A stretch of 64,000 nt of DNA from Dichetophora obliterata (lineage: Eukaryota; Arthropoda; Insecta; Diptera; Sciomyzidae). A program made the translations under genes and the position numbers. The stretch is taken from positions 62,161,330 to 62,225,329 of the forward strand of contig OY986437.1 of the NCBI GenBank assembly GCA_963920525.1. The letters are read 5' to 3'. Positions 46,441 through 58,036 of this stretch are shown here, piece after piece. The stretch's first letter is position 1; the number at the start of each line of letters is the position of its first letter. The notes beneath the pieces are model-generated. The model saw only the letters and a list, made by a program, of their open reading frames with translations, did not search any database and was not told the origin of the DNA.

Positions 46441-48524
46441 AATGAATATAGGTCCAAGGGAGCTACCTCTAGTGTCTAACCGATTTCGACCGTTTTTAGT
46501 ACACATCTATAACTCTATTTAGCTACCCCTCTAACGAATTTTTGCTAAGATCGGCCAAGCTTTGTATGTACCTCCAATATAAAATCAAGTAAAAAGTTAA
46601 TATAGGTCCAAGGGAGGTACCCATAGAGTCTTACCGATGTCGACCGCTTTTGAAATTTTTCTTAATTGGCTTAAATTAATTAAGCATACATCTAATTAAA
46701 CTAATTATCATAGGAGCACTCCCTCTATTATTGCCCAATTTTTGTATAGGAAAACTGTGCGTAGAGAGAATTTTCGTTACATTTTTTTGTTCTCTGCAAT
46801 TTCGAGCGTCATTTTTTATTCTCTTCTATCTTGTGCATATCTACTCCCATCGTCGCTTACTGTGTAAGGTAGATGCCATCAGTGTTTTACAGGTCAATCC
46901 CGAAATTTTTTTTTCAGAATTGCTTACAGACGTTGGAGCCCTCGCAGCTACATTGTATTTAAGAAATAATTGGTTACGTCATGTGTTCATTTATCACTAG
47001 GAACAAACGAAAGGAAATGACGTAGAAAATTCTTTTCACGATAACTTCTATGGTTTAATGAATGGATAGCATTTTGGTAGCATTTCAAAATTAATGTTTG
47101 ATAAGACCGTAGTTATTTTATAAACAAAATGTTATTTATGTTCAAACATAAACGATAACACTCACAAATACACTTTACTGCAAAATTTTCTGTTAAAAAA
47201 CGCGATGTACATAGCTACATAGATGAATAAAGACAAACTGTTTCGTTAACAATAAATATAAACTATCAAACGAAAAGATCACTACAAAAGATCATTACAA
47301 GGTCATCACTAACAAATTTTAACAATCGAGTTTTTAAGATAAGAGATTTGAATTTGAATTTGAATTTATTGAGTTTACATTTGTACAATAAGAACTATAT
47401 TCTTTTACAGTACTACAGACAGATATCAAACAAGTTTGGTTAGAGATAGAAAGAAAAAAATTTATATTGAGAATTTCTTTAACTTTTAAGAAAATATTTT
47501 AAATTTTTTCTTTTATTTTTATTTTTCAGTTTTGCTGCGACTTAACTTACCGCTTTGAGCCACAAGCGATTAGACAGGAATCTTTTATAAAAGTTCTTTA
47601 AAAAAATTTTTTACCTGCTGTTTTCATAATGAAATTATAAGTTTTAATAAATAAATGAGTAGGCTTGATAGATATGCTCTAAAAGTTACAAGTTTATACA
47701 GTGTGCATCATAATCTCTTTTTTTTTGCGTTCTCACTCAACGGCCTTGAGTTGCCGGACGAGTACTCGTAAAAATAACAAGACTTTTGACGTAATCTGTT
47801 TCAATGCCATTTCTTCTTATTTACATCTTTTAGGTCACACAACATTTTGCCACACAAGCGTTGCGATAAGTTGCATTTCTTTTGATGAAAGTGAAGTTGT
47901 ATTGTGAGAATTTATTCTTGTCCATTTTTAATGTAATCAATGAGAACTAGGTCATATGTGTTTATTTAAGCGTGTGTCTTGTTTTCGGTTGCGGGTAGTA
48001 AAAGTAAACAATCTGAAGACACGTGTAAGTCTTTTAGAACAAGAAAAAAAAAACCTTTTTATATGCTCACTTTCATTCACGTCACTTCTGGATTTAATGT
48101 AAAATGTGATCAAAGTAAATTTTTCAAAATTGCATTAAATTTTATTGTAAGTAAAAAATATATAGTGTCATTTCTCGCCTTCTCTGCAGTCTTCAGACAC
48201 TCTACGTTTCTTAAAAGATAGAACAATTAAAGAGGAACTTAAACCATCTTTTCACATTTAAAATTTCCTCCTTTGAGTGTTACTTTATAATGCCAAATTG
48301 ATAGGGGACACAAGCCCAATCTTTTATATTCCATCTCTCGTGTAGGTAACTTATATCGCTAAGGATAGAAGAGTCTTATTATTATTGTTATGGCTATAGG
48401 GTGCAAGTGCGTACGCAGGATGAAAATTAGGGGGGGGGGGGGGGGCAAGACCTGATTAAATTTTTTTTACCATATCTTTCATTCATGCATTTCACGAGTC
48501 AATGAAAATAGTTCAAAATGAATG
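46441..48524. other. Intergenic stretch without recognised gene
   Basis: A direct repeat of ATATAGGTCCAAGGGA occurs at about 46446 and 46601. A run of four GAATTT hexamers lies near 47347, and a G16 run at 48430-48445. Open frames at 46731-47000, 47701-47907 and 47979-48221 lack recognisable domains. Confidence 0.4.
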
Positions 48525-49011
48525 TACAGTGAATCAAAAAAGTTTATGCACAAAGCAATTAAAAATGTTAGTTTGTTAGTAAAATTTTTTTCTACTTCAC
48601 TTACAGAAAAAAATAGTATAAGCGTTTGAAAAATAAACTTTACTACGTTTTTGCAACAAAATATAATTTAATTTCAATTTTATTTCAGATTAGAATTTAG
48701 AAAAACTAAAACAAGACATGATTTTGAAATCAAAAAAGTTTAGGCTCATGCTGTGTGTCTACCATATTTTTGCAAATATAACGGTAATATTTTAGTTTTC
48801 TTTGATCTTTTCCATTTCTTTGCACATAATTACTGCGCCAAATGTCAATTCATGATAGAATTACCAGGTACTATTAATCGCTACTTTTACTCGTTACTTT
48901 GGGCATATAGTGTCAAATTGGTGTCAAATAAAAGTACTGCAAACACACCAAGAAGTAAAAGGGGATTTTTGCTTTTACTTTTACCCAAATGTCTACATAT
49001 GAATATTAACA

Positions 49012-49325
49012 GGTGACGAAATTGACGAACTACACGAGGACGCCTTAGAGTACGTTGCAGGCTACATTATAAAAAGGCTACATTTTTAAAGTTTTCAACG
49101 TAAAGACTGCTTCTTTATATGGGTGGATGAAGTCTAACAGGGAAGGCTGAAAAAGCCATCAGCTGCATTTATGGAAAAAATAAAAGATTTAGAGGCCGTC
49201 TTTAATCAAGCCAATGGTAGAAACATAGGAAGGAGTACAGAAAAAAATTCGCTGAATTGTGTTCACCAAACGAACTTCCCAAACCTGTGAAAGAGCTCTT
49301 TCATAAAATGCAGAATGCATTTTCG
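49012..49325 (+). pseudogene. P-element/THAP9-like transposase C-terminal fragment
   Basis: The frame reads GDEIDELHEDALEYVAGYII followed by KRLHF, a stop, then WVDEV, KKPSAAFMEKIKDLEAVFNQ. P/THAP9 transposases carry ALEYIAGYIA-like and GGL.KPS..F...i..lE motifs in this order. Stops and frame changes show it is dead. Confidence 0.65.
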
Positions 49326-49451
49326 GATTAAAACTTTTAGTAAAAGATTAAAAAAATCAAAAATTAAAACAAAAAATTTTGGATATAAAAAACTTTTGCA
49401 ATTTCGTTTATAAAGCGATTGATTTGGTTCATATTTCAACAACTATATATT

Positions 49452-49672
49452 CAGCTCTATCATGAATAATTTTTCACGTGAAATCGGAAAGGGGAGTTTT
49501 AATTTTTATGATAAATTTCAAGACCATTTTGGGAATTTTTAATGCAAATTTGTTGATAAGCTGTTGATAAACGAATTTACATTTAACATTTCCAAAATGT
49601 TCTTGAGCTTTGTCTTAAAAATGAAAACTCCCTTTTCCGATTACGCGTGAAAAATTATTCATGACAGGGCTG
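49452..49672. mobile_element. 221-bp MITE, copy 2
   Basis: Starts CAGCTCTATCATGAATAATT and ends with an inverted partner, flanked by ATT. Same length as copy 1 at 23045-23265, with scattered substitutions. Confidence 0.75.
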
Positions 49673-50459
49673 ATTGTATTACGCTAAACGATACAAAGGC
49701 TTTATAGTATTTGAACTTTTTTAAAGTCAGACATTAGAACTTTGAATCATATTGTTGCTCTTATGCTTACTTAATTTTTGATGTAATGAACTAATAAAAT
49801 TATTGTTTATCACGCCACTAACATCAAGTGCAAGGACAAGACAAATATTTAAATTTGATAGTTGTATTAAGTTTTGTAAAATTACAAAAACAAAATGCAT
49901 AATGTTTATACCTAAAAGCATTTTTACTCAAAGCTACTGGCTGCATTGTAAGATTATTTAATAAAAATTATTATCATGTAGTGTTTGGTTTAAATTTTTT
50001 TATGATTTCCCGCAGTAAAATTGTGATTTCCATTTATATTTCCAAACAAAAATACACAAAAAAATTAGCTGATTTTAAAAATACAACACTTTATTAAAGG
50101 TTCGTTCACAATAACTTTTATATATTGGATATTTTATAAAAACTAATCACAAATTGTGAATACCCCTATCGTTTGCAGATTTCTGATTTGAAATAATACA
50201 AGAAGCAACACTGTTTCCACCTTCTCGCTGCATTTTGACACTATATGCCCAAAATGACAGTTTATCCCCAGCTGATTTTCAGCGAATAATAATACCTGGT
50301 AATTATATCATGTGTCAATTGATTTAAGTTAGTTTTTATCTTGATTTCGTGATATATTAAGCAAAACGGGCAGCGGAACCAAAATTTCCGTTGGCGTTCG
50401 TAAAATAATAATAAATCCTTACGTACAGAAAAAGTCGTATCGCGAAATCGATAAAATAG

Positions 50460-51147
50460 TACAGCCGTCATGTTCAAGTATGTGTAACATCATAATCCAT
50501 TATGTAAATACCGGTAAAGTAGTGCGTAAGACCCGACCTGGGTGGCCAAAAACATTTACGCCACTCCAGAAGCGAATTGTTGTGACTGCAGTTGCTCAAA
50601 ATCCAAAGATTTCGGCACTCCAACTACGCCATGATATGCAGTAACGGTTTAAAAAAAGGTGATGCTAAAAAATTCGAAATATACTAAATAAAGTTGGATA
50701 TCATGGACGAGTTCCTCGGTGCAAGCCGTTTAATTCAGCTACAAACAAGAAAAAGAGGTTGGAGTTCGCAAAACTCCAAGTAAATGAGCCAGATTTATTT
50801 TCCGATTGCGTTATATTTGGTACTGAATTCAAATACAATTTATTTGGCTCGGATGGCGCTCAAAAAATATGGAGATAACCTAACAAAGAGCTACAGGAAA
50901 AAAATAAAATTAACACAGTGAAACACGGTGGATGCAATGTTATAGTTTAGGGGTGTGTAGTGGCATCTAGAGTTGGAAATTTTGTTTGTATTAATGAGAA
51001 AATGGATAAGCAATTAATTTGAATATTTCAAAGGAAAATTTGGCACCTAGTGTTGAAAAGTTGGGGTAAACTGGGAAAAAAATATTTATTTCAACAATAT
51101 AACGGTCCAAAACATTCATCTTATCTTGTGCAGGAACAACTTATATA
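50460..51147 (+). pseudogene. Tc1-like transposase fragment
   Basis: Plus-strand frames read SMCNIIIHYVNTGKVVRKTR, RPGWPKTFTPLQKRIVVTA, KKRLEFAKLQVNEPDLFSD, KYNLFGSDGAQKIWR, TVKHGGCNVI and QQYNGPKHSS. They match, in order, the helix-turn-helix, GRPK-like hinge and the first two catalytic regions of Tc1. The second Asp-region reads QQYNGPKH instead of QQDNxPKH. The C-terminus is cut off by the next element. Confidence 0.8.
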
Positions 51148-51617
51148 AAATTCAATGTACGGCAGCAAAATTTTGACATTTTAACTCTCCAATCATGGTT
51201 GTAAACTTGGCTGCATTAAACAATTTTTCCGGTTCAACAGCGTACTAACCAACAAAAAAAATTTCGCTACCTTTTCGCTGTCAAAAACGCGATGCATTTC
51301 TTACGGAAGATTTTTTCGCTTCCACAGCATACTAAGCTTAAACCGAAAATATGTATTTGTGCATGTATTACAAAAACTATGTTTTAAATTACTGAAGATA
51401 TATGATTGGTCAAATTTTATGTTTGGTTTTTTTTTTGAATTGGTACAAATTGTGCTTCTTTGTTATATCAATTTACATGCAGAGTATGTACTATAAAAGA
51501 ATAGAAGTGCATGTGTTGCAGTTTTTGGCAAAAAATATAACGAAATAAAAACTTCTTGAATTTCGGGACGATCCCGGGATCACGGGATCAAAAAAACTCC
51601 AAAAATTGCCATCCCTA
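51148..51617 (+). mobile_element. hAT family 3, 3' fragment carrying a MITE
   Basis: This 470-bp piece is collinear with 53135-53652 and ends TTGCCATCCCTA. Its first part (51148-51338) is the right half of an AGCTTAGTA-family MITE followed by TAA. Because both copies share the same MITE/hAT junction, the MITE was already in the hAT when it was copied. Confidence 0.75.
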
Positions 51618-52145
51618 ATGCTGACTAAGCGACGATGAGACGGCATTTTATATAAAATTATATATAAAAACATCAGGTAATAATAGCAACATACAGTGAA
51701 TCAAAAAAGTTTAGGCACAAAGCTATTAAAAATGTTATTTCGTTAGTAAATTTTTTCCATTTCACTTGCAAAATAAAGTGAGCACTTAAACAAAATACTT
51801 TTTTTATGTTTTTACAAAAGATAATTTAATTTCCATTTTATTTCAGATTAAAGGTCTCTGCCCACTTGCGGCACGTAACGAAATGATACGTAACTACAAA
51901 ATATAACTACCATGTGTTCTTATGTATACATGCTCACTAGGGATGGCAATCCCGGGATCCCGAAATCCCGGAATCTTGGGATCCCGATCTCTTTTAAGAC
52001 CCGAATATCCCGGGATTATTCGATTCGAATCCCGGAATTGTTGAAAACAATTTTGTTAATATCTAATTTTTCTAAAATCTAAGTAAATCTAAAATTTTTC
52101 AAACTACCATCACATATATCCCCTTTTCAACGATCAACGATCAAA

Positions 52146-52253
52146 CTAACAAGCGTTGAGGCGGAGCGGTGCTTCTTCTCTGCAGGTCTTATATGCAATA
52201 AATTAAGGTCTAAGTTAGGGGATGAAACCATTAATGCCTTATTTCCATAAAGA
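52146..52253 (+). pseudogene. hAT transposase C-terminal remnant (family 3)
   Basis: Reads LTSVEAERCFFSAGLICNKL followed by RSKLGDETINALFP and a stop. This is the hAT dimerisation motif. Upstream transposase is deleted. Confidence 0.8.
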
Positions 52254-52547
52254 TCGTATTTTGATCAAAAGAAGGAATACTTTTACTAAGCTCTAAATAG
52301 AAATGAGTTTTGTATTTATTTTTTACTTAAATATATTGACTTTTTTCTTTTAATTTAAATGTGCATATATTGAGCATATAATTAAAGGGAGGTTTTAGGT
52401 CAAAGTGGCAAAATTAAGGCATATTTTAGAAGATGTTTTCTAAAAAATTTTAATACATACACAAAAAATTTAATTTGCATGTTAATTTTACATCATCACG
52501 CTGATCGCCTGAAAATTAAATGTTTTTCGAAGAAACACTCTTGAATG

Positions 52548-52689
52548 CACATCTTTTACCAAAATGGAAAATTAAGAAAATTACGAAGCGTGGAAAAAAG
52601 TAGAAAAAATGTACATTATATTTGACCATATTGTTGCGTGTAAAACCAAAAAAAAATTTCCAAAAACGCTCATTTTGGTAAAAGATGTG
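52548..52689. repeat. Small inverted-repeat unit (142 bp)
   Basis: Perfect 19-base ends CACATCTTTTACCAAAATG, inverted at 52671-52689. Probably a small MITE in hAT family 3. No target duplication resolved. Confidence 0.6.
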
Positions 52690-52984
52690 TAGAATTATAA
52701 TAGGAACAGATTAAAATAAATTTTCGTTGGTCGATTAGTTTGTTTTCAGTAGTGTAGCCAGTTTTAAAAAAGTATGTTTCAAGAAAAATCGTGCTTAAAG
52801 TTACTCTTCTTAGTTAAATTTACTCTGGCGCACCAGGTTTAAGCGCTGTAGAATCTGTATTATAAGCGAAATTGATTTATTGAAGGATAATTGAACAATA
52901 ATCAATCTAAAAAAAATTTAATTTTAAAACAATCGCTGTTTAAATACTGATTTAAATTAATTGTATATAAGCAGTTACTGCTAA

Positions 52985-53338
52985 AGCTTAGTATGCTGTA
53001 GGAACAAAAATTTTTAGGCAATTAATTCTACACGCAAAATTTTGGTGTAGACTCAACACTAACACATACTTACCATAAAGTGTTTCTTGAATATGTTAGT
53101 TGAACGTTATTGTTGAATGTCAAATTTCCACGCCAATTCAATGTGCGGCCATATAAAAGGCAGCGAAATTTCGACATTTTGACTCTGCAATCATGGTTGT
53201 GAACTTGGCTGCATTGAACAATTTTTTCGGTTCAACAGCGTACTAACCAACAAAAAAAAATTTCGCTACCTTTTCGCTGTCAAAAACGCTATGCATTTCT
53301 TACGGAAGATTTTTTTCGCTTCTACAGCATACTTAGCT
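52985..53338. mobile_element. AGCTTAGTA-family MITE, copy 2
   Basis: Ends AGCTTAGTATGCTGTAG and the inverted partner CTACAGCATACTTAGCT. Left flank TAA; right flank TCA here but TAA in the shared junction at 51339-51341. Opposite orientation to copy 1 at 43086. Confidence 0.75.
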
Positions 53339-53652
53339 TCAACCGCGAAAATATGTATTTGTGCATGTCTTACAAAAACTATGGTTTAAATTACTGAAGA
53401 TATATGATTGGTCAATTTTTATGTTTGGTGTTTTTTTTTTTTAATTTTTACAAATTGTGCTTCTTTGTTATATCAATTGAATACAGAGTATGTACTATAA
53501 GAGAATAGAAGTGAATGTGTTGCACTTTTTGGCAAAAAAAAATAACGAAATAAAAACTTCTTGAATTTCGGGACGATCCCGGGATCCCGGGATTGTATTT
53601 TCAGATCCCGAATATCCCGGGATCGGAAAAACTCCAAAAATTGCCATCCCTA

Positions 53653-54828
53653 TTAGCTACCAAAGAGTGAGGGGTCACCCTGATCCTTACATTTTCTTAC
53701 TCGCCTAATCAAGGAAAATCATTACCCTGGGGAATTAACGCTATATCTGGGGCACCTTGCATATAATTCATGCAGCTTTGAATATTAAAATACAGGTGCC
53801 CCTATTTCTTTACACATCACTGTAACCAGCGATTCTTGTTTAATTCATTAACGCCACAAACATGGGCGTACCGAGGCCATTTTGATTGGGGGCTATCAAT
53901 GTATTTCGGCCGACTGGATACCCTTAAGTCCCGACTTTTTTTTAAATACAACATAGTTGAGTTATATAAAGTTACTCATCCGTTCGATCAATATAAATAA
54001 ATCTTAAGGGGTCTTTTTCAGTTGAACTGCTAAGAAAAACCCTTTGTAACTATTTTTACTAAAAACTTTTTTTAATAATGAAAAAAAAACTTATGTACAT
54101 CAAAATACATATAATTAAGTATGTTTAGATTTTTTTTTTGGTTTGGCCTTTTATCTGCTCTCTTAAGCTTTTCGCAATTTGGACATCATCTTTCGAATCC
54201 AAAAAGGTGGCAACGATTTCTCAGCTTTTACAACAGATAACTGAAAATTTTTTTAGTTCATCTAAACGATAATACTTGAAACTATAAGAATACGTATAAT
54301 CAGCCAACTAAACCTCGTACCTGTTTTTGGCGCCATTTTTAAAACAAGAATTGAAAAATTACCCTATTTTTACGTTTCTAACGCTTTAAAAATTCAAGTT
54401 TTAGGTTTTAATAGATAATTGCAGGTAATAATCTTAGAGATTTTACAATAATAAATATAATGCAAAACAGTTTCCGCTCAAACGGACTTTTGCGTTAATC
54501 TTTGGTACCGTTTTAAGAAATCCTGAAATTTTTAACCCACATATAGTAACACTTTTCAATCTTTCGATCTTTTTCAAGTGAAGAAGATCCCTTAGAGGCA
54601 GTTTTCATATCGTTTCCTCTATCAAAAAAAAAAAAAAAATAAAAATAGAAGTATTTCAACATTATCGAATCAGCATTTAAAAATTTGTTTTTGTTTTAAA
54701 AATTCATATTTTATATGTGTTAAAAAATTAACTTTAATTTAATTAAAAAATTTAATTTATTAAATTAATTAAAAAAATAGTGTTTTAAATAAAAAAATAC
54801 AAACTAAATTTAAATCAAGTTTTATATA
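53653..54828. other. Unannotated stretch
   Basis: AT-rich DNA with no recognised coding or element ends up to the mariner at 54829. Confidence 0.4.
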
Positions 54829-56152
54829 CAAGGTGGCGCAAAAGTAATCCTCCTATCAGAAAATGCTATAAATTTTGCGATTGGCCCCTAATGTCAGTTT
54901 TGTTTTGACATTTGTGTAGTAAACACATGCGAAATACACGTTAATAAACAATGTTACGCTACACTGCTCCAGAACGCGGAATATTGGTGAGTATTTATTT
55001 GACCAATAATCGGTCGGTGACTTTGGCACAACGTGAATTTCGTCGCAGATTTCCTGGCCGTCCAACGCCTACTGGTGAAACACTGCGACGTTTAGCCGCT
55101 CGCCTCGAAGAGACTGGCACAACACGAGATGCTGACAGGCGTGGCAGACCCCGGAGTAGCCGTTCTGCAGAGAATATTGCTGCTGTAGCCGAGGATGTCA
55201 TGGAAGCGCCGTCGACATCGACCAGACGACGTGCCACGAAAATGGGTATCAGTCGACGGTCTTTACAGCGAATTTTGGTACACGATTTGAAGATGTTTCC
55301 GTACAAAGTCCAGACGGTGCATCAGCTGTTAGCTGCTGACCGCCAATCGCGTCTATCATACGCTCAAGCCATCCTTAATCACCACCAAGAGGAAGATGAT
55401 TTTTCATCAAAAATAATCATGAGTAATGAGGCCCATTTCCATCTTAGCGGGTACGTAAATAAGCAAAATTTACGCTTCTGGGGCACTGAAAATCCGCGTG
55501 TAACCCACGAAGAGCCATTACACCCGCTCAAAGTCACTGTATGGTGTGCTGTTTTGCCTGGAGGAGTCATCGGACCTTTTTTCTTCGAAGACGTCGCGGG
55601 CCAAACGGTTACTGTGAATGGTGAGCGCTACAGAGCAATGATCAACGAGTTCTTTTTGCCGCAACTTGATGAATTGGGATTGGAAAACATGTGGTTCCAA
55701 CAGGACGGTGCAACGGCACACACTGCACGTGCCACAACCGATATGCTGAAGGATGCATTTCCCGGGCGCCTAATCTCCCGTTTTGGCGATTTGCACTGGC
55801 CAGCAAGATCGCCTGATTTGACCGCTCCAGACTTCTTTTTGTGGAGCTTTTTGAAGTCGCGGGTTTATGTCAACAAGCCCCAGACTCTTGCAGCTCTTAA
55901 AGACAATATCAGTCAAGAATGTGAGGACCTATCGCCGGAAGTTTTGGCCGAAGTGATGAAAAATGCCATAAAAAGGGCTCAAATGACAATCAACTGTGGC
56001 GGCGCCCATTTACATGACATCATATTCTCGACTTGATGTAAAAAAAATTAAAAGACCAAATAAAAATAATCCACAAGAAGAATCAAAGTTTTTCATTTTT
56101 TTTTTTAGATTACAGCCAAAAAACATCGCAAGGTTACTTTTGCGCCACCTTG
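54829..56152 (+). mobile_element. Mariner-family element of rosa (DD41D) type
   Basis: Inverted ends CAAGGTGGCGCAAAAGTAA at 54829 and 56134-56152, flanked by TA dinucleotides (54827-54828, 56153-56154). Length 1,324 bp is normal for mariner. The ends match exactly over 19 bases and the frame is open, so this is a young insertion compared with its neighbours; it is also clearly more GC-rich. Confidence 0.9.
54951..56036 (+). CDS. Rosa-type mariner transposase, complete frame with first catalytic Asp changed to Asn
   Basis: A full 361-codon frame lies between the mariner ends, 122 bases inside the left end. Residues about 14-60 fit a helix-turn-helix, followed by a basic GRPRSS hinge (65-70). 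The DDE/D core shows IIMSNEAHFHLSG (residue 159 Asn where relatives have Asp in SDEAHF), FQQDGATAHTA (Asp252), and APDFFLW (Asp294). The spacing of 41 residues between Asp252 and Asp294 defines the DD41D rosa group, first described in tephritid flies. The Asn codon AAT is one transition from GAT. Transposase normally cuts and pastes its own element by binding the inverted ends; with Asn159 catalysis is predicted lost, though DNA binding could remain. No other defect is visible. The start ATG is the first in frame and gives the usual family length. Confidence 0.85.
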   Translation: MLRYTAPERGILVSIYLTNNRSVTLAQREFRRRFPGRPTPTGETLRRLAARLEETGTTRDADRRGRPRSSRSAENIAAVAEDVMEAPSTSTRRRATKMGISRRSLQRILVHDLKMFPYKVQTVHQLLAADRQSRLSYAQAILNHHQEEDDFSSKIIMSNEAHFHLSGYVNKQNLRFWGTENPRVTHEEPLHPLKVTVWCAVLPGGVIGPFFFEDVAGQTVTVNGERYRAMINEFFLPQLDELGLENMWFQQDGATAHTARATTDMLKDAFPGRLISRFGDLHWPARSPDLTAPDFFLWSFLKSRVYVNKPQTLAALKDNISQECEDLSPEVLAEVMKNAIKRAQMTINCGGAHLHDIIFST

Positions 56153-56154
56153 TA

Positions 56155-58036
56155 TTATACAGCTGCGCTATATTATCTAAGTTAATGACATCAACTATGT
56201 CCTTTTCATACTCAGTTCAACGGCTTCAAGAGATTCAGTCAGGAGTTTCATATTTACTTGCACATTTTTCATAAAAGCAAGACTTATAATAAAGTCCACA
56301 GAAATGAGTTGGTTTGATAGCGAATATGCAGCATTTCGAGTACACTTGTCAATTTTCTTAGATCTTTGGGAAATTTTGTTTAAAACATCAACAATGACAT
56401 AAAGCGATGCTTTTATAACAAATTAATTTTGAATGCAGATTGAATATACAAAAATGGTGTTCTTTTTGCCATAATCTCGACTTTAAAAGTTAAAAAGGAC
56501 CTTCTTTCAATAGTTTGACTAAATTCTTTAAATTCATTATTTATTTTTTTGTATTAAAATTGTATTTAAAGTAAAATGTTAAGTCTATGAAATTAAAGCT
56601 TTTACATCAGAGTTCTTGAGCTAAGAAAATTTCTTTAAATATGTTGGCCGATTTCGATCATCAAATTTTTTATTACAAATGTTGGGTATTTTTGGATAGA
56701 AATTTCCAAGTTCTACAAAAATGTATTAATTAGGTTTTAAAAAGGGAAATATGTGTGGCGACTGAGTAAACCTTTGTTCGCTTGGACTTGTTTTATTTCA
56801 CTTATTTTTTCAACTTTTTGACAAGGTATTTGTATCAGGGACTGTTATCATTAAGCTATATCCAAAAACTTAAGTTTTTGCTCAGATATAAAAATAGTAA
56901 TCTGATTTTATCTTTTAAATCTTAATTTTTTTTAATCATCAATATTTTTTTGGTCAAACAAAAATATCATTTTCGGTTTTTATTTTTGGTCAAGGACATG
57001 GTTGCACTGTTGGACTAAAAATTGTCCATTTTTTCTATTTGGTCCGCTATTCTCTTTTACATTACTATACATTACTATTTTCGTACTTTTTAACAAAATT
57101 TATACTACTTTTCTGAACTTTTTCTGCATTTTGTCACAAAAGAACACTGGATTCGTTTACAACAATTCAACGCTGATACAACTTAAAATGAGTTGGCCGA
57201 CTGAAGTTTGTTTAAGGTGAAACTGAAAGTGAGTTGTCCTAATGAAGTTTGTTGAAGATACGACTTAAAATGAGTTGGCCGACTGAAGATAGTTTTGGGT
57301 ATTAAAAAGAAATAGCCGACTAAAGTTGGTTTTTGCTATGAAAATTTCAATAAAAGGTACGACTGGCTTTGATGCGTTCATAATTATTGTTTATAAAAAT
57401 TAATATTTTAAAAAAAAATTAATAAAAAATAACAATTAGGCCGACTCTAAAAAGGTAAGGAGGGTAGTCTACCCCCTTAACCCCCGCTAGTTACGCCCTG
57501 GGCCAAAAATTGATATTTTGTTAGTCACTTGTTCTGCACAGTTCATCTCTGCGGATTCTTAACAGAATATTACAGAAATCCATAATCAGCTATTTTTTCT
57601 GGTGCTCTAAAAGTTTTTGAAATTTCTAACTAGATGTTCTCGGAGAAAATTTAGGTAAACAGAGAAAAACCTAATATTTCGCGGTGACTCATTTTACAAA
57701 ATCATAGTTTTGGGCCATTAAGCAGTCTTTTATGGAATTGTAATGGTTACCCTTATCATTATTGTAAAATGTAGCCCTTGTGTATAGTAAAATCAAAAAG
57801 TGCCAAAAATAATTTAAAATATTTAAAAATAGATCATTAAAACTAAAAAATCCTCTTTTCGTTTCAAATTTTGCTTCTTTTCAAACGGATATCCTTTCAA
57901 AATCTTTCTGTGAATATACAATATTACAGTGAATATACAATCTGTAATATTGTATCCATTTTACTTACAGGAACCAACAGTACATAGTTTGTTGGTAAAA
58001 TCTTATCACTTTCCAGTACATTTTCATTTTCACTAA
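56155..58036. other. Intergenic stretch with a short tandem repeat
   Basis: No gene recognised. At 57187-57335 a unit around GAGTTGGCCGACTGAAGTTTG/ACTTAAAATGAGTTG recurs about four times at 35-55 bp spacing with decay. At 57470-57500 the sequence TACCCCCTTAACCCCCGCTA resembles worn repeat ends seen widely in insects. Confidence 0.4.

Larger units (their letters stand above)
48851..50312 (+). mobile_element. P-superfamily transposon (1,462 bp, degenerate)
   Basis: Ends CATGATAGAATTACCAGGTA and the inverted partner finishing TAATTATATCATG, flanked by exact 8-bp duplications TGTCAATT (48843-48850 and 50313-50320). P elements make 8-bp duplications, and Drosophila P begins CATGATG. A THAP9/P-like coding fragment at 49012-49325 supports the assignment. 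A 221-bp MITE is nested at 49452-49672. Confidence 0.8.
48527..51147 (+). mobile_element. Tc1-like element, split and truncated
   Basis: Left end CAGTGAATCAAAAAAGTTTA preceded by TA (48525-48526). Transposase remains run on the plus strand at 50460-51147. A P-superfamily element at 48851-50312 interrupts it, and its 3' end is cut by the hAT family 3 fragment beginning at about 51148. A second left end of the same family occurs at 51694. Confidence 0.7.
51938..53652 (+). mobile_element. hAT family 3, near full-length remnant
   Basis: Starts TAGGGATGGCAATCCCGGGA and ends with inverted TTGCCATCCCTA; both ends carry CCCGGGAT palindromes like family 1. A transposase C-terminal fragment is at 52146-52253. 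A small 142-bp inverted repeat unit (CACATCTTTTACCAAAATG ends) lies at 52548-52689 and a MITE at 52985-53338. Flanks ATGCTCAC and TTAGCTAC do not match. Confidence 0.75.

Noticed and set aside
46731..48221. Three open frames of 68-89 codons
   Set aside because: Composition and lack of motifs are what AT-rich intergenic DNA gives by chance.
48430..48445. G16 run as a G-quadruplex or functional element
   Set aside because: A simple mononucleotide tract without supporting context.
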